Origin: Stichopus chloronotus
Lineage: Eukaryota; Echinodermata; Holothuroidea; Aspidochirotida; Stichopodidae
Direction of reading: 5' to 3'
Length of the DNA: 64,000 nucleotides
Assembly (NCBI GenBank): GCA_021234535.1
Contig: CM037833.1
Location: forward strand, 1,116,001-1,180,000
Shown: positions 46,151 through 57,980 of the stretch, piece by piece
Layout: each line of letters opens with the position of its first letter
Position numbering within the stretch: the stretch's first letter is position 1
Notes under the pieces: generated by a model
Database searches by the model: none
The model's input: the letters and a program-made list of their open reading frames with translations, nothing else
Told to the model about the DNA's origin: nothing
Program-made: the position numbers and the translations under genes

Positions 46151-47133
46151 GTAAGTGCCTGTTAAATTTTCATGCAAACATCTGAAATACTTCTATCGTG
46201 CATAAATGATAATTGAGTAACACAGTACTTGTGCTCAAAATATCATATGCTTGCGTTGTTATGATGATACTCTGTAGTGGTAAATCTTAAGCTGTTCATG
46301 AATTTGTGGTCCATGACTTTACGTGGGCAATATGGCCCTCGTCATGGAATTGTTCAAGATGCTGTTTCACTTTCTGCTGTTGAAGTGCCTCTTTAATATG
46401 TCACACATCTCAAATATCTATATCACAAATGATAATTGAGTAATGGGGGGGGGGGGGGCAATGGATCAGATTTAGGCCTCACTGCAGTGACTGATACACT
46501 ATTTTTCCTGAGGTACTGTATGTGTTGGTAATTAAAGTAGACCTTGAAGATGTGCCATTGGATTCAGATCAGTTTTCAAATTTGTCAACATTGTGTCAAA
46601 TTTCCTTCACATAAAGCTTCTAATGACATATCTGTGGTCAAACTGTGATAGTCTCCTTGTGTCACAAACAAGTGAATATGGATGAGCAATCAGTTGATGA
46701 TTAATTGCGGTTTTTGGAAAATTGTGACCAGACAGTTTTCCACATTAGTGCTACCGTATATGCACATAGCCAGTACAAACCAGACAGAAAATTTAAAAGC
46801 AAAAAATGACAGTTTTTGTAATTATTAGATGTGAAACTTTAGTAGTAATGCTAATAAAAACAATTGTTGCTCTTGTTACCATTATTGAAAAACACCTCAC
46901 TGGAAACATCTGCCTGCTGTTTCCTTGAATGTATTATTCTTTTTTCAAAGAAATTGCAGTACAACATGTCGTAAAATCCTGTAGGTATACAGATGATATC
47001 TGTGAAAGGGACAAAGTGTGAATGTTGTGCTTTGAGGGTATTATTTATTAATGCTCAACAGTGTTCAGATTCTAAGCAAAGTCACAAGGATTGTCACATT
47101 TTTTTGGTCATGATTATTTCTACTTCATTTTAG

Positions 47134-47189
47134 GCATAGGTGTGATTTGTTGGAAGTACTGCAGAAAAGTTAGAACCGTTTGCACTTTG
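47134..47189 (+). CDS. Second half of the transmembrane helix and basic stop-transfer
   Basis: A 56-nt exon, acceptor TTCATTTTAG, donor TTG|GTAAGT, phase 1 to 0. It completes the helix (CIGVICWKYC) and adds a positive stop-transfer cluster (KYCRKVRTV), which places this side in the cytoplasm. Membrane-proximal cysteines are possible palmitoylation sites (general knowledge; not testable here). Confidence 0.8.
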
Positions 47190-47739
47190 GTAAGTACTTC
47201 AACAGTTGTATAACTTGTCACTGGTGGCAGGTGTTTCTCCATCTAGGGATGATGAATGGATGCTAACTGATGTTAACAATTGGTGGGGATGACAATTGCA
47301 GCATCCATGTGTGGCTGTAAGTATTGTGTTTGTGTGAGATGTTGCATACCAGCACAATGTTTCAAGAAGAAAAAGTTGCTTGAATTTCAGTCTTGGTAGG
47401 TAGCCAAGTATGGAGGAAGGTGAGCCGTAGTGACTGGATGATCCATCAGTGTGCCCAAAGGGGTTGCAGGGGTCCAACGATCCCCCAGATTTGTAACTAG
47501 TTGGAGAAAATGGGGAATGGCAGCATTTCGGTAATGGGGTGAAGGATCCAGTCAGGAACTAAATAGAAACAAATTGGTTTACCAGATTTTGTGAGGGAAA
47601 AGAAAATATATAAGCAAACAATTAATAATTGCCATGAAATTCTTCAACTAATTTAACTTGAATTGAACTTCTCTATAGACTACTGATATTGGAAAAGTGC
47701 CAACAATGTTACAGGAAATTGTTTTTGGTTTCAATGAAA

Positions 47740-48045
47740 TTTTAACCTTTTTAATTGTGTGTGTTGTATGCATGTGTGTGTGTGGGTGTGTATGTATGTT
47801 TGTGATGCTTACTGTACCTTGTAAACACAATATCTCAAGAAGGGAAGCTTTAACAGATATCATATTTGGTATGGGGGTCTACCATATTGAGTGCAAAAGG
47901 CCTATTATGTTTGTTAGAGATCAAAGGTCATTTGAGGCCAACATCGGTCAAAAAGTGTAAACATTTTAAACATGGTACAAGAAGCCTATTGCTTTTGGTA
48001 GAAGTTGAAGGTCATTTGGGATCAACAGGGGTCACATAGTGAATG
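47740..48045 (+). repeat. Dispersed repeat, AGGTCA family
   Basis: A GT-rich tract, then 'gtaaacacaatatctcaagaaggg', 'atatttggtatgggggtctaccatattgag' and 'gatcaaaggtcatttgagg', followed by a second 'cctattgcttttggtagaag..gaaggtcatttggg'. This is the same order as at 12380-12540, 23620-23760 and 27310-27480. Confidence 0.75.
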
Positions 48046-49556
48046 ACGTCACGTCCTCAGGAAGTGGTGTCAGTTAAACTACAAGATTGTTTTCTCCTTA
48101 GGTCAAAGGTGTTTTAGAGTGACTGTATAACAAATACATACAAACAATTAAAAAAAAAGAAAATGTTTGCAGGAACTTTGAATTCAAGTTGGCTAACTGC
48201 ATAGTCGATATAGCGATAATGATTCATGAACGTCAAAATGTCATTTGAGGGCAATATGCCACAATGTAAAATATGGAAGGGGATCAGACCAGAAGCAGAT
48301 CACTATTTTCAGTTTAAGGGCTTCCTTAAAGCATGTCGTCAAAGTTTTTTTTCAAATGTTAAACTATTGCAAGCTCTCTATAAGTTTCCTTGCAATTTAC
48401 AATGGTCCACATTATACCTACTTTGCATTGAACATGCTATTGTCTCAGCCAAGGTAAGTCACTAAGTCTCTTTGTTTTCTTTTTTCTTTTGTCCCAAGTC
48501 AACAGTCAAAAGTCAGTAGTATAGCTTTTTGTTCTGTTCTGCACTGTAGTCCTTCCAGGTTTGTTTTTAATTTTTCATATCCCAGACATGTTGCTATTAC
48601 CTGTACGTTTCTCTTTTGCCTCTAATAGTTTTTTTGCTATGCCTTCTTTGTTTGGTTTGCTAAGCAAAGATATTAGTTATGATTGTAGAAATCAGTCCTG
48701 TCTTCATCTGACGTCTTACTAGAACCACATTTAACCAAGCAAAACTATGCCAGTTCCAGGAATCCATAACATGACCAGAAGTGCAACCACTATAATCATC
48801 TGTGGCTGCAGCAATATAGCAACTTCCAAAAACAAGAGGGCAATCCACAGAGTTGCATCTCATCTATATCGCTGTCCATAACCATTTGCTGTTTTACACT
48901 TGCGTACTATAGTCAATCTAGAGTTTGATCGAACATTCAGCGCTTTACATTGTAGACATACAAGTACACATAGCTAGGTGCAGCACACTTGGCAATGGAT
49001 GTGTAAATAATGTGCATGTGTTGTGTAAATGTAGCAGCCATGAGTGCACTTCAAAGTACGTATATTCCCATGCAGATTGTTGTGCGTCAAAACAATTATT
49101 TCCTTTATTCTTCAAATCAGCGTTCCACCACTCTGGGCATTTTGTAATAGTTCTTAATAGAAACACGTTGCAATTATTTGCATTACTCAATATCTTTTCC
49201 CGCCAAAACGTACTGTAAACAACTCAATTCCTTTGCTAGTGTATGCACTGCATGTAGCAGTAAAAATCATGCTGAGTAACATTGTTATATATAATCGCTC
49301 AGTCAAAAAGTGACTGCATAGGTTGAAATACTAAGTCACGTTGTATGGTATAACAAAGATCTGCTAAGTTATGTTGCACCTTGTGCGAGTGGAACCTACC
49401 CTACTGTATTATGTGCCCTATTGACCTATGATGTCACCAATCGCGTGAACTCTGCATATCACAATCATGTACCTAACAACAAAGTTTGAAGTTTATTAGA
49501 CTGTCTAAAATTAAATCGCGACACACTTCTTCAAAGCATTTTGCCGATTAGAGACT

Positions 49557-49576
49557 TGACCTTTGACCTCTGACCT
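49557..49576 (-). promoter_or_regulatory. Three TGACCT half-sites with 1-bp spacing
   Basis: TGACCT-T-TGACCT-C-TGACCT reads on the minus strand as three consecutive AGGTCA half-sites, i.e. two overlapping DR1 nuclear-receptor elements (HNF4/RXR-type in animals). It is probably part of the dispersed repeat family in reverse orientation. Regulatory use is inference. Confidence 0.5.
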
Positions 49577-49965
49577 TAAAGGTTGATGGGAGATACAACT
49601 TCAGGCCATGGGTCACCTATCTACCATTTGTCATCCAGGGTTCCAGGTTACCTTAAGTACCCTGTCAGGTTAGACCCACCTGTCTCATATATCCATGATA
49701 CATAATGTTACCGTGGCAACTGTTACTATGGCAACTGAAAGAGCCATAATACATTATATGTCCCAATGCAACTACAATACCTCATCCTGTACATTACCTG
49801 TATAGGGGATGAGACAAACAGCTGTGGTACAAAAACTAGACAAAATCTAGAAAGGTAAAGCCTAATTTCAGACTTCTGCAGCTCAAGCACCATTTGCCAC
49901 TGTGTTTACTGAGACTTACAAACATTTTTCACCTATTCTTCTGCATTTGCTTCTTTGAACTACAG

Positions 49966-50001
49966 ACACGAGAGGATGATAATGGAAACACCAACAGGCA
50001 G
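49966..50001 (+). CDS. Cytoplasmic tail exon 1
   Basis: A 36-nt phase 0-0 exon, acceptor TTTGAACTACAG, donor CAG|GTGAGG, encoding TREDDNGNTNRQ. It is polar and acidic, as expected of a flexible tail. Because it is phase 0-0 it could be skipped without a frameshift. Confidence 0.6.
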
Positions 50002-50617
50002 GTGAGGGGGATCAATGATTCAGAAATTAAACCAAAAGTTTGTGTGTTGTATGTTCGTCCAAAAAATTTTATATTTAAAAGTACTCCTCATGGCTTTAAT
50101 ACCTGGAACTCTGTGTAACAAAAAACATTACATTTTTATACATGTGTGTCCTACACAGTTTTTTCAAGGACTCAAGTATGATACAAACTAGGGAAATGTT
50201 CGAATAGAAATTAAGTTTCAGTTTTCCAGTGTTGTCAGTTGTGCATACAAGATGCAGATTTTATGATATGCATTGCCTGACTTACATAAGTGAGGGCAGT
50301 GTCATTACTCCCTCGGCCCTATCAACCCCATTGATGAGTAATGTATCCTGTTTCTTTACCTATGATACTGCTTTTGAGTATTCATTAGAGGACAATACCA
50401 TACAGTATCTTATACCCAGAGCACAGATAAGTACAATCAAGGTACACACTCTAGCTTCTGAAAACCAAGCTCAAAAATACGGAGCAAGACTTCTAAACAA
50501 CACATTCTGCCCAGATTGATAATTGGCAATTGGTGATGTACTAATTGAGAAATATGAATTTTTTATCTTTCTGATGGTAGAATTGTGTGCTAGATTCATT
50601 TTTCATTATTTTTACAG

Positions 50618-50666
50618 CAGAGCAACACCCCACCAATGACATACAATAGGTGCGCCACAGACCAAG
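50618..50666 (+). CDS. Cytoplasmic tail exon 2
   Basis: A 49-nt exon, acceptor TTTTTACAG, donor CAAG|GTTAGT, phase 0 to 1, encoding QSNTPPMTYNRCATDQ. The acceptor is a NAGNAG tandem (ACAGCAG), so a single glutamine may be included or skipped. The one tyrosine (MTYNRC) does not fit an ITIM or ITAM consensus. Confidence 0.65.
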
Positions 50667-51863
50667 GTTAGTTAATTCATGTCTTTTGTCATCACTGTGG
50701 TACCCTTGTTGCTTCTGTTTTGAATGTTTGTGTAGCCTTTGAAGCCACCAAACTGATCAGGACTGCTGAGCAGGTGCAAATGGGGAGGGGGCAACACCAT
50801 AAGTAGTTTATATCGCCAGGCTGTGAAAACATCGTCAGATGGACAGATTCAGGGCTCATTCAGTGGTGACTAATCAGCCGAGTTTGCTGATGGCTGTGTG
50901 CTATAACTTTGACTGTTGCATGATAATGTACTTGATAGTGTGCAGGAGCAGTCAAACTTGTCGTTTAGATCGATGCTCTAAGAGGGACACCCCTCCCTAG
51001 ACTGTTATAGCTAAGTTGTCAAGACCAATGGAACATATGAAATCCTGTGTCTGTAACCTCCTCTGCGCGTCTGTTTGTCCAGTACATAAAATGTAAGATA
51101 TATAAGATAAAAGAGTCTTTATTGACCATCAGAGGAATTTGGTGTCATTTCATCTCATAAAACATAAGGGAAACAATGAAAAACCATACAGAAACAACTA
51201 AAATGGTAAAAAACTGAAAATGCAAGATTATAAGACAAATATGAACCTAAAACCACACATAAAATGAATATACAAATGCCCTAATACTCCCATCTATAAA
51301 GTATTTGCTTACAGCCACTTCACTCAGTCAAATCTACTGTCAAAGTGGTGTCTGCATGGTAGGCAGTGGCTCGTCATCTTTGAGCCTCCCAGTAGTTCAA
51401 AGTAAGTTCTGGGCAAGACCTTTATGAAAATTGCTACTTTGTAGAGTTAATCTCATCAAGGTCAAAGTTGAGGAATCTTGAACACCAACTGCTGATTGTT
51501 TTCGTGATCACATTAACCCAAGGAAGTTGTCTGAGCTCCAAACAATATGTATAGGTAATGCCAATGTGAACTCCTGGTTTAAAATGTATGTTTTTGAAGA
51601 TGAAGGTCAATTGTAAAAATCTGAGTAACTTGTAAATATGATGTTGTATGACGTAAGCTGGTTATTAATATCATATGTAGATAACCTTGGGTATGTTGGT
51701 GAAGTCCTGTAATGGCTTCACAGGCACAAACAAGTGCAAGGCAGTGTTACTTCTGTGGATTTCTGGAGAGCGTTTGGGCAGTTCAGTGATATGTGTACCT
51801 GATGTTGCATTTTAATTTGTAAGACCTTTAACTTTCTGAAACTGAGTCTCTATTCTTCAACAG
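50667..51863. other. Last intron
   Basis: No gene recognised. A 'gtctttattgaccatcagagg' stretch near 51113 looks like the tail of a minus-strand retroelement. Confidence 0.5.
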
Positions 51864-51931
51864 ACAGCCCTTTGAACACACCTTTGCAGACACAACCCAA
51901 TGGGATAGCAGCTACTAACAGTAACCTGTAG
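51864..51931 (+). CDS. Terminal exon of the Ig receptor
   Basis: The acceptor CTATTCTTCAACAG precedes a phase 1 frame reading DSPLNTPLQTQPNGIAA then TNSNL and a TAG stop at 51929-51931. The tail is proline, threonine and asparagine-rich. The final S-N-L fits the class I PDZ-ligand pattern (S/T-x-hydrophobic). The frame agrees with every upstream exon back to Ig domain 1. Confidence 0.72.
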
Positions 51932-53081
51932 CCATGGCAATTACATCTGGAAATTTGTCGTATGGTTATCAGCCCATCACATCTCTTCTGCAACCACTAG
52001 TTGCTGTATGCTGATACTTCAGTAAATGTTTCAAGAGGCAGGAAAATGTCTCCAGTAAAAATGATGTCCTGACATTGCAACAAACCAGTTTATGTTTTCC
52101 AGGCCATGATAGCATAAGAGTATAAATCTTTCTCTTTTTATTTTTCGATGTTGTGTGCAACCATGTCACACAGCACTTCATGTTGTGGGATATATTTACA
52201 TTTTTTCTTTTCTACTTGAGATAATTCTGGTCATGCAACCCCTTGACAGATAGGTATTTGCTTTGGGCTCTTTAGTTTAGGGCATCTGGCCTCAAAGGGT
52301 GTAGGATTTGATGGAGCAGTTCTGTTAATTATAGAATTATATGTACAAACTGTCCAGAAAAGCCTTGTGTGTAAGTAAATAATGGAGATAGGTTACCGTT
52401 TGTGGGCAGATCTAGAGTGGTAAAATTATAATGGCCTACCAGTGGTATTACTGTTTCATTATATATTTCTTAATTGTTGCCTCAGTTGGACACCACACAA
52501 GTGGACCACATGAGGTGCATGTTGTGATATTAGGATTTCTTTTGGTGTTAGCGTGTGTAATACATGGTTACTTTTCCATGAGGAAATTTCAGAGTTGAAA
52601 CTAATTTTCAAGTCTAACGGATACCCTACACGATTTTTGATAACTATAAAGAAATTCCTTGACCAACACTTACAGATAAGGAATAGAGGAGAAAAGGATA
52701 ATGACAAGGATTTTGTTTATGTAATAAGCATCCCTTTGTTGGCTATCCATCTCAGATCATAACAGTCCCTGCTTAGCAGATTCAAGGATTTTCACAAGAA
52801 ATGCTGTATTGTGTTTAAACCTGCAAAGTCAGTAGTTATTTCCCATTGAAAGATCCCACCCCAATCAGCTTGAAAGCAAATGTCATTTACCTTTTTTAAA
52901 AGTTCTTGTGATAAGAATGAATCTTAACATTGGTAAGATCAAATGGCATTTTTATGTCAGTGTTAGGCAAATCTGGCAAATCAGCCATCCATGACCACAC
53001 ACTCAACTGTAAAGAATACAGGTTCTCTGACAGTAGTAACTTCTCCATACTAGCACCTGGCAACTCAGATTTTGAAATAAA
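51932..53081 (+). other. Probable 3' UTR with AATAAA
   Basis: The first AATAAA that I find after the stop is at 53076-53081. A Penelope-like fragment lies inside this interval (52553-52762). The extent is inference. Confidence 0.35.
52553..52762 (+). pseudogene. Penelope-like reverse transcriptase fragment
   Basis: A 69-codon frame includes EEISELKLIFKSNGYP, FLITIKKFL and, after a charged linker, VYVISIPLLAIHL. The order 'xLxxxFxxNGYPxxFIxxxIxxFL', about 20 charged residues, then 'VxIPxL' is characteristic of the post-palm region of Penelope-like and related elements. The expected 'PyxxGLSexixR' continuation is degraded and a stop follows at once. This is a short remnant in the 3' flank of the Ig gene. 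Confidence 0.55.
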
Positions 53082-54234
53082 ACTAGAAGAAGCTGTGTGA
53101 TATGATTACATGTTACATTACCTCTGCAGATGACCGGTTTGGAATTATCAATTATGGTGTCTTCATGTTAGTCAGTGTCAGATATTTTAAGGTGTCCTTT
53201 TTCTTATTAGTAAAATTGCTTGTATCTTAATCTTGCAGAATAGTTACATTGACAGTAGTCATTTGTGATAGTACTTTGAACTTCTTTTTTATTTTTATCT
53301 TGGTAGATGTTATCTGAGTCTTTGAAGCTGGTAAAGGTCATTTACTTTGGCGCACGTATCTTAAGTCACTTGGTGTGACATTAAATGATATTCCCACTGT
53401 TCAGGATCATAAGTAGAGAGAAGGCGGTTTTGTCTTCCATATTTCTCCAGTCAGTGCCACTCTAATGTCTACTTAGAAGAAGGGGAGCAATAACTCAGCC
53501 AGGGTAATGAAATTTAGGCAAATGGGGTCAGTAACAGGTCTAAACATAACAGCTAACAAACAGATGTGCTGATGTTTTCTTCTTTTTTTTTCTTTTTTTC
53601 TTCTTTCCTTTCTTCTTTAGTCAACTGAGCCAGTTTATCAAAAAGATTTTTTGAATATTTGGTTAGTCCTTTCTTGACTGATTGGTCAGTTATTGGCATG
53701 ATCTACTCTGGGGCCCAAACATTATCCTTGGGTAGAGGGACTGTCTATGGTTCAGCCAGAAGCAAAATTATGGAATAATTCTGGATTTGTCTTCAAGGAG
53801 ATTGCTTGCAACTAATTAATCTTCATGATATGTACTGCAAAGTGGATGGATGCCAGTTAGGGCAACTCCCTAGAAATGTTTTACTTAAGTGACAGCTTTC
53901 CAAGAGTGATGTGCTTGGTGCAAGGGTACCACGCACATAATAATTATCCTTACTTTCGCTAGAGGAAGATTGCCATGTGCAAGGAGGAATGTATGCTTAA
54001 ACTGCTCACTGTTCATGCTTCATTTCTTGTGTTCACTTGATTCAGTTATTAGTAGTGTATTTAGTCGCTTGGTTTTTTTAGAATAGATTGCTACTCCATT
54101 TTTTGCATCGAACTTTGAAGTTTTGACTATTCCAGTCACTTAAGTTTCCTTTTTTTTCCTTTTTTTTTTGGTGTTGCTTGTTGCTTTTATGAAGTTTATG
54201 TCAGCTAACCATGTACAGACTGATTCTTGTGGTT
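53082..54234. other. Non-coding stretch
   Basis: A long pyrimidine tract with AG occurs at 53575-53621. No coding exon is recognised after it. Confidence 0.5.
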
Positions 54235-54478
54235 CAGGGGTCGGCAAATTTTCAGGGGCGCCGGCCAACTTGCTATTAGGAGAATTTTGCGGAGGGCCAA
54301 AGGAGTAGTTGAAATAGCTGGAGGTGAGGCTATACAGGAATTTGATGGTAAAGATAATTATTACAGACGTGCCTGGCTAGGTGATCTCGCCAGTATCGCA
54401 CATTGTGATTGTTGTACGCGAGTTTGACCGCTCCACGCGAGCCCGATTCTTGACACCAGCGGAGGTTGCTGACTCCTG
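54235..54478. mobile_element. hAT-like MITE, 244 bp
   Basis: The left end CAGGGGTCGGCAAA and the right end (reverse complement) CAGGAGTCAGCAACC are related inverted repeats of the Charlie-like hAT type. TGTGGT occurs at both flanks (54228-54233 and 54477-54482), a partial target duplication. GC-richer than its surroundings. Confidence 0.65.
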
Positions 54479-54585
54479 TGGTAGTTACATATCTATCTGC
54501 TTTTCATGAGAACTTCATAATTATACCGCATAATAGTTGAGAATAACTCTGTTTGCTTGTTATTATTCCGTGTCAATTTTTTCAG

Positions 54586-54653
54586 CCGCTGATAGATTGA
54601 TCTCTTCTAATCTTCTACCATTGAGAGATGATCACCCCCTTACTCAATTTAAG
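54586..54653 (+). CDS. Candidate short exon of a second gene
   Basis: The acceptor CAATTTTTTCAG and donor AAG|GTAGTT bound 68 nt, phase 1 to 0. The peptide after the split codon is DRLISSNLLPLRDDHP then LTQFK. The phase type is that of the B exons in the Ig gene's 5' relay. No homology is recognised. Confidence 0.35.
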
Positions 54654-57319
54654 GTAGTTTGTGTTTCGTACCCAACTTTTATAAACAACTTAGCCAAGTA
54701 ATGGGCCCTTAGAGGTCAGCTACACAATGCATCCTAAGGTTCTTCCAGTCTTCGTCTTATTTTGTTAACCTAAAAAAGAAAAAAAAATTGTTGAGTAAAG
54801 CAATTAAAATGCAAATGGATTGAAAGATGTCGAAAGTTTTCTTGTCTTACTGTAAAAGTATTTAGTTCATCGCTGATAGTGCATGACGCCATGCAGCGTG
54901 CTTATATATGCTAGATGAGTGATTGTACAGTAATACATATGTAGACGTAGGGTTCATTCCTCAAAAAGCAACTAACATTGGTCGCAAAATATAAACAAGT
55001 CTAGTTAGGAGTTATTTCAGTTTTATAACCTGTCTTCGTAACCACCCACGGTGACCTTTTAGTATACTTCAATGTATCCGTAACCGGCTCGGAAGTAGTT
55101 GTTAACTACTCAGTGAGGGGCAAGTGCACAAACATGAACTAACCAAACTTGTCTGTCATGTTTCCGCCTTTGTATACTTGTAAAGACAGGCGGCGCGATG
55201 TATGAATAAAAGAGTATTACCATACATAAACAAGTTTGCATCGCATTGAACAGATGTGACAGAGAATACCCTATTTTGAGCATTCTGGTTGGTCCATATT
55301 ACTGGCACCAAGTGACTGAGGTGTGTAATCAGTGGCTAAGGTGTGTAATCAGTGACTAAGGTGTGCTATTTCATACCTTTTTTTTTATCTCAAAACATAA
55401 CATTATGTAGATAATACCAGGCTAGCTGGACATTTCTAATATTCTTTTCAAATGATGTCAGGGTCTCGATCCATTCACACTGCCATGTATCAAACTTCTC
55501 CATCATGTTTCTGTGCATGTAAGCAAACGATGTTACTAGTTAAGGTGTGGAAAAAATACGGACAATAAGTCCTTTTGGGCAATTATTGACGAAGCGAGGG
55601 CCTGAAACCTGGTAAAGGTGGATCTTTTCCCTTAGTTTTGCACGTGGTACTTGTATAAATTACAAATGTTTCGATCTTTTGTTTGATTGGTGTGCCCGTT
55701 GCAGTAGTTGTTTCAGCTCCTCCTTTGATTTGCTGTGATTGAAGTGTGTAATATAGTAAAAGACAGAGTGGCTCTGAGATTTTCAACTAAATTGCGTGTA
55801 TTCTCAACTCCAAAAGAAGATTGGTCTCAAGAATGTCATGAAAGAAAGAGCACACAAAAACGATGTCAGATGCCTGGTGTGCATTTGATCCAATGCTGAG
55901 ACCGCTGAGCTGGTCAATTAGCTCAAAGGTATTTCATTCATTTATTAAGCAATTTATGTTCAATAGCATTCACGTTGGATCATCATTTAAGGCAACTAAT
56001 TCTTAAACAATTAGCTCCCTCAGAACATTGCTTTTATGCCAGGTGTTTAGCGGCTCACATTTCAAGGAAATTTTAGTCAAAAGTCGAAACAACTGTTCAA
56101 TTAACATAAGTATGTTTAGTTCGTTACTTTATGACCAACGTATGGCATGCAAACAAACTGAGTGGCAAAACCCTTAAACTTTGTCAACACCAGATCTATA
56201 AATACGATTCAAACGTTTCTGTTGTTGTTAATCTCTTTGATCACACGCTCCCCCCCCCCCCTCTCGTCCAAATACGTTGAATTTTTCCAACTTGTAAACA
56301 ACACAGAGCCCTATCCAATTAGCACTCTAGGCCTATGTGACGTGTCAGTAAATCTTTGTTCATTATTTTTGACACAAAATACTAGTACAGTACTTCCCTG
56401 AAGAGTTACTCCATTCTGTTACACAGAATTTTGTCACCCTGATAATATTACGGCTTATACAGTATGGACCACAGTATAACTTAAGGCAACTCCAGACGTC
56501 ACCAGGAGTATTAGCTTCTGTGATTACTTAAGCGCACCAGGGCCGTCACGACCGGCGGTGTGTGAATGTGTGTGAGTGGAGGGGGGGGGGGGCTGTCTAT
56601 ACCCCCAAAATCTGTCAGAGCGACGATAGTCGGAAAATCTGAAATAGGCCTACATGGAATTTTTCATATCTCAGTCTAGCACATTTTATGACATAGAAAA
56701 GTGCCTACTGTTGCGCCAGATTGTATCTAAGGTTACCTGGTAATTGAGAAAGAATTCTCAGTAAATCTGATATCAGTTGGAATTCCTCATATTGAAGTGC
56801 AGAAGCGTTGATAGTCGGAAAACCTGAACTACCGGTTGGGATTTTGGTGAAGCATTTCTAAAAAGGGGATGGGGGCCACCTCCTCTCTTATAACCCTCTC
56901 GGAGTCCAACCATCACTCATTTCATGTATTCGCCAGCTATCAAAGTAATTCATTGCGTAACATTTCCTTACACATCAACTTGGCTATCATGTACAAGCAA
57001 GAACTAGCTTTATACTTTATTTTACAATCATCGTCACTTGTAGCAAAGTGTTTAAAAAAAAAAAAAAAACACTAATCGCCAGAAAATAAAAATTGTTCAA
57101 ACTTCACTGGATCTGTAATTCTGGAGAAAAATTGATCACAATAAATGTAAAAAAATATCATATTTTTACTAAGGTTACGAGGTAGTTGAAATTTTTTCCA
57201 AAGAAAAGAAAAAAAAAAAGAAAATAAGAACTGTTGTCGTTAGAAAGTAAAAGTTATTAAAATAACTTTTCTTTAAATGACAATAGCATAAATATACTAG
57301 ATAAGACCAGTCCAAAGTA
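54654..57319. other. Non-coding stretch with short repeats
   Basis: A 20-bp minisatellite (unit GTGTGTAATCAGTGGCTAAG, three copies) is at 55311-55370. A word containing GATAGTCGGAAAA recurs at about 56625 and 56810. G- and C-runs occur near 56250 and 56580. No gene recognised. Confidence 0.55.
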
Positions 57320-57329
57320 TAACCATTTT

Positions 57330-57980
57330 CCATAAAATGTTTTTATCTTTAATTGCAGACATAGGATCATTTTTTATGGCTGGGTGTATGGAGCTCAAAT
57401 ACAGCTGGGAATTGCCGTTTACTGGCATCTGGAGCTTATGGAAAGCCAAAATTTTCTTAAGCACCCCGTGCCAAATAATGGTGGCCCTCCACTTATCTAG
57501 CAACCTCGCTATTCAGTAACAAACATAATTTGTTCAAACAATGTCGACTGCCGCCCACTTGGGCACCTGTGCGCCAAATATGCTCACTAAAAGTATCTGT
57601 CAAGAACTGGAAAATAAAAATAAAATGAAAAAAAATTTGCCTAACTGAATTTGGTTCTTGTAGAACACTAGATTAGAAATTTTAATAAACTGATATTTCT
57701 TTTCGCACGAAAAGATTTATTGCGCAAATGTTATTTCTATTTCAAGGCTGCATACATGCAGTTCAAGTACACCCGGGAATTGCTGTTTCTTGGCATCTGG
57801 AGCTTTTGAAAAGCCAAAATTTTCTTGTGCGCTCCGTGCCAAATAATGTGGCGCTCCGCTTAGATAGCAAGCCCGCTAGTTAGTAGCAAACATATATAGT
57901 TCAAACAATGTCGACTGCCGCCCAATTTGGCAACGGTGCGCCAAATGTGCTTAGGAAAAGTTTGTGAAGAACTGAAAGGA
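57330..57980 (+). repeat. Tandem duplication, about 368 bp period
   Basis: GGCATCTGGAGCTT at 57424 recurs at 57792. 'agccaaaattttctt', 'ccgtgccaaataatg' and 'gttcaaacaatgtcgactgccgccca' follow in both copies, as does 'gcgccaaat'. The divergence does not look codon-driven and stops interrupt each frame, so it is treated as non-coding. Confidence 0.85.

Larger units (their letters stand above)
45793..47133. other. Intron within the transmembrane helix
   Basis: Contains the TATG microsatellite (45948-46047), a cryptic 30-nt exon-like segment (46121-46150) and a G-run at 46446-46458. No gene recognised. Confidence 0.6.
47190..49965. other. Intron in the cytoplasmic tail region
   Basis: Contains the repeat at 47740-48045 and a triple TGACCT cluster at 49557. 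An open frame at 48226-48465 ending at a good AAG|GTAAGT donor has no matching acceptor in phase and no known domain, so it is not included. Confidence 0.5.
18421..53081 (+). other. Extent of the three-Ig transmembrane receptor gene
   Basis: This is a gene-level entry joining the exons listed individually. Exons from 33957 to 51931 read through in one frame with canonical GT/AG sites. They encode a hydrophobic leader, three Ig-like domains (101, 113 and 109 codons per exon), a short stalk, one transmembrane helix and about 60 cytoplasmic residues. A relay of short exons from 18421 to 33392 keeps the frame upstream, and its first exon needs a start codon further 5'. The first AATAAA after the stop that I found is at 53076-53081, which would give a 3' UTR of about 1.15 kb. 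The product is probably a cell-surface adhesion or immune-type receptor. The orthologue is not identified, so no symbol is given. Confidence 0.7.

Noticed and set aside
48226..48465. Open frame of 79 codons ending at a good AAG|GTAAGT donor in the tail-region intron
   Set aside because: No acceptor gives a phase 0 start without a stop. The peptide is unlike the polar tail, and the flanking tail exons already join in phase without it.
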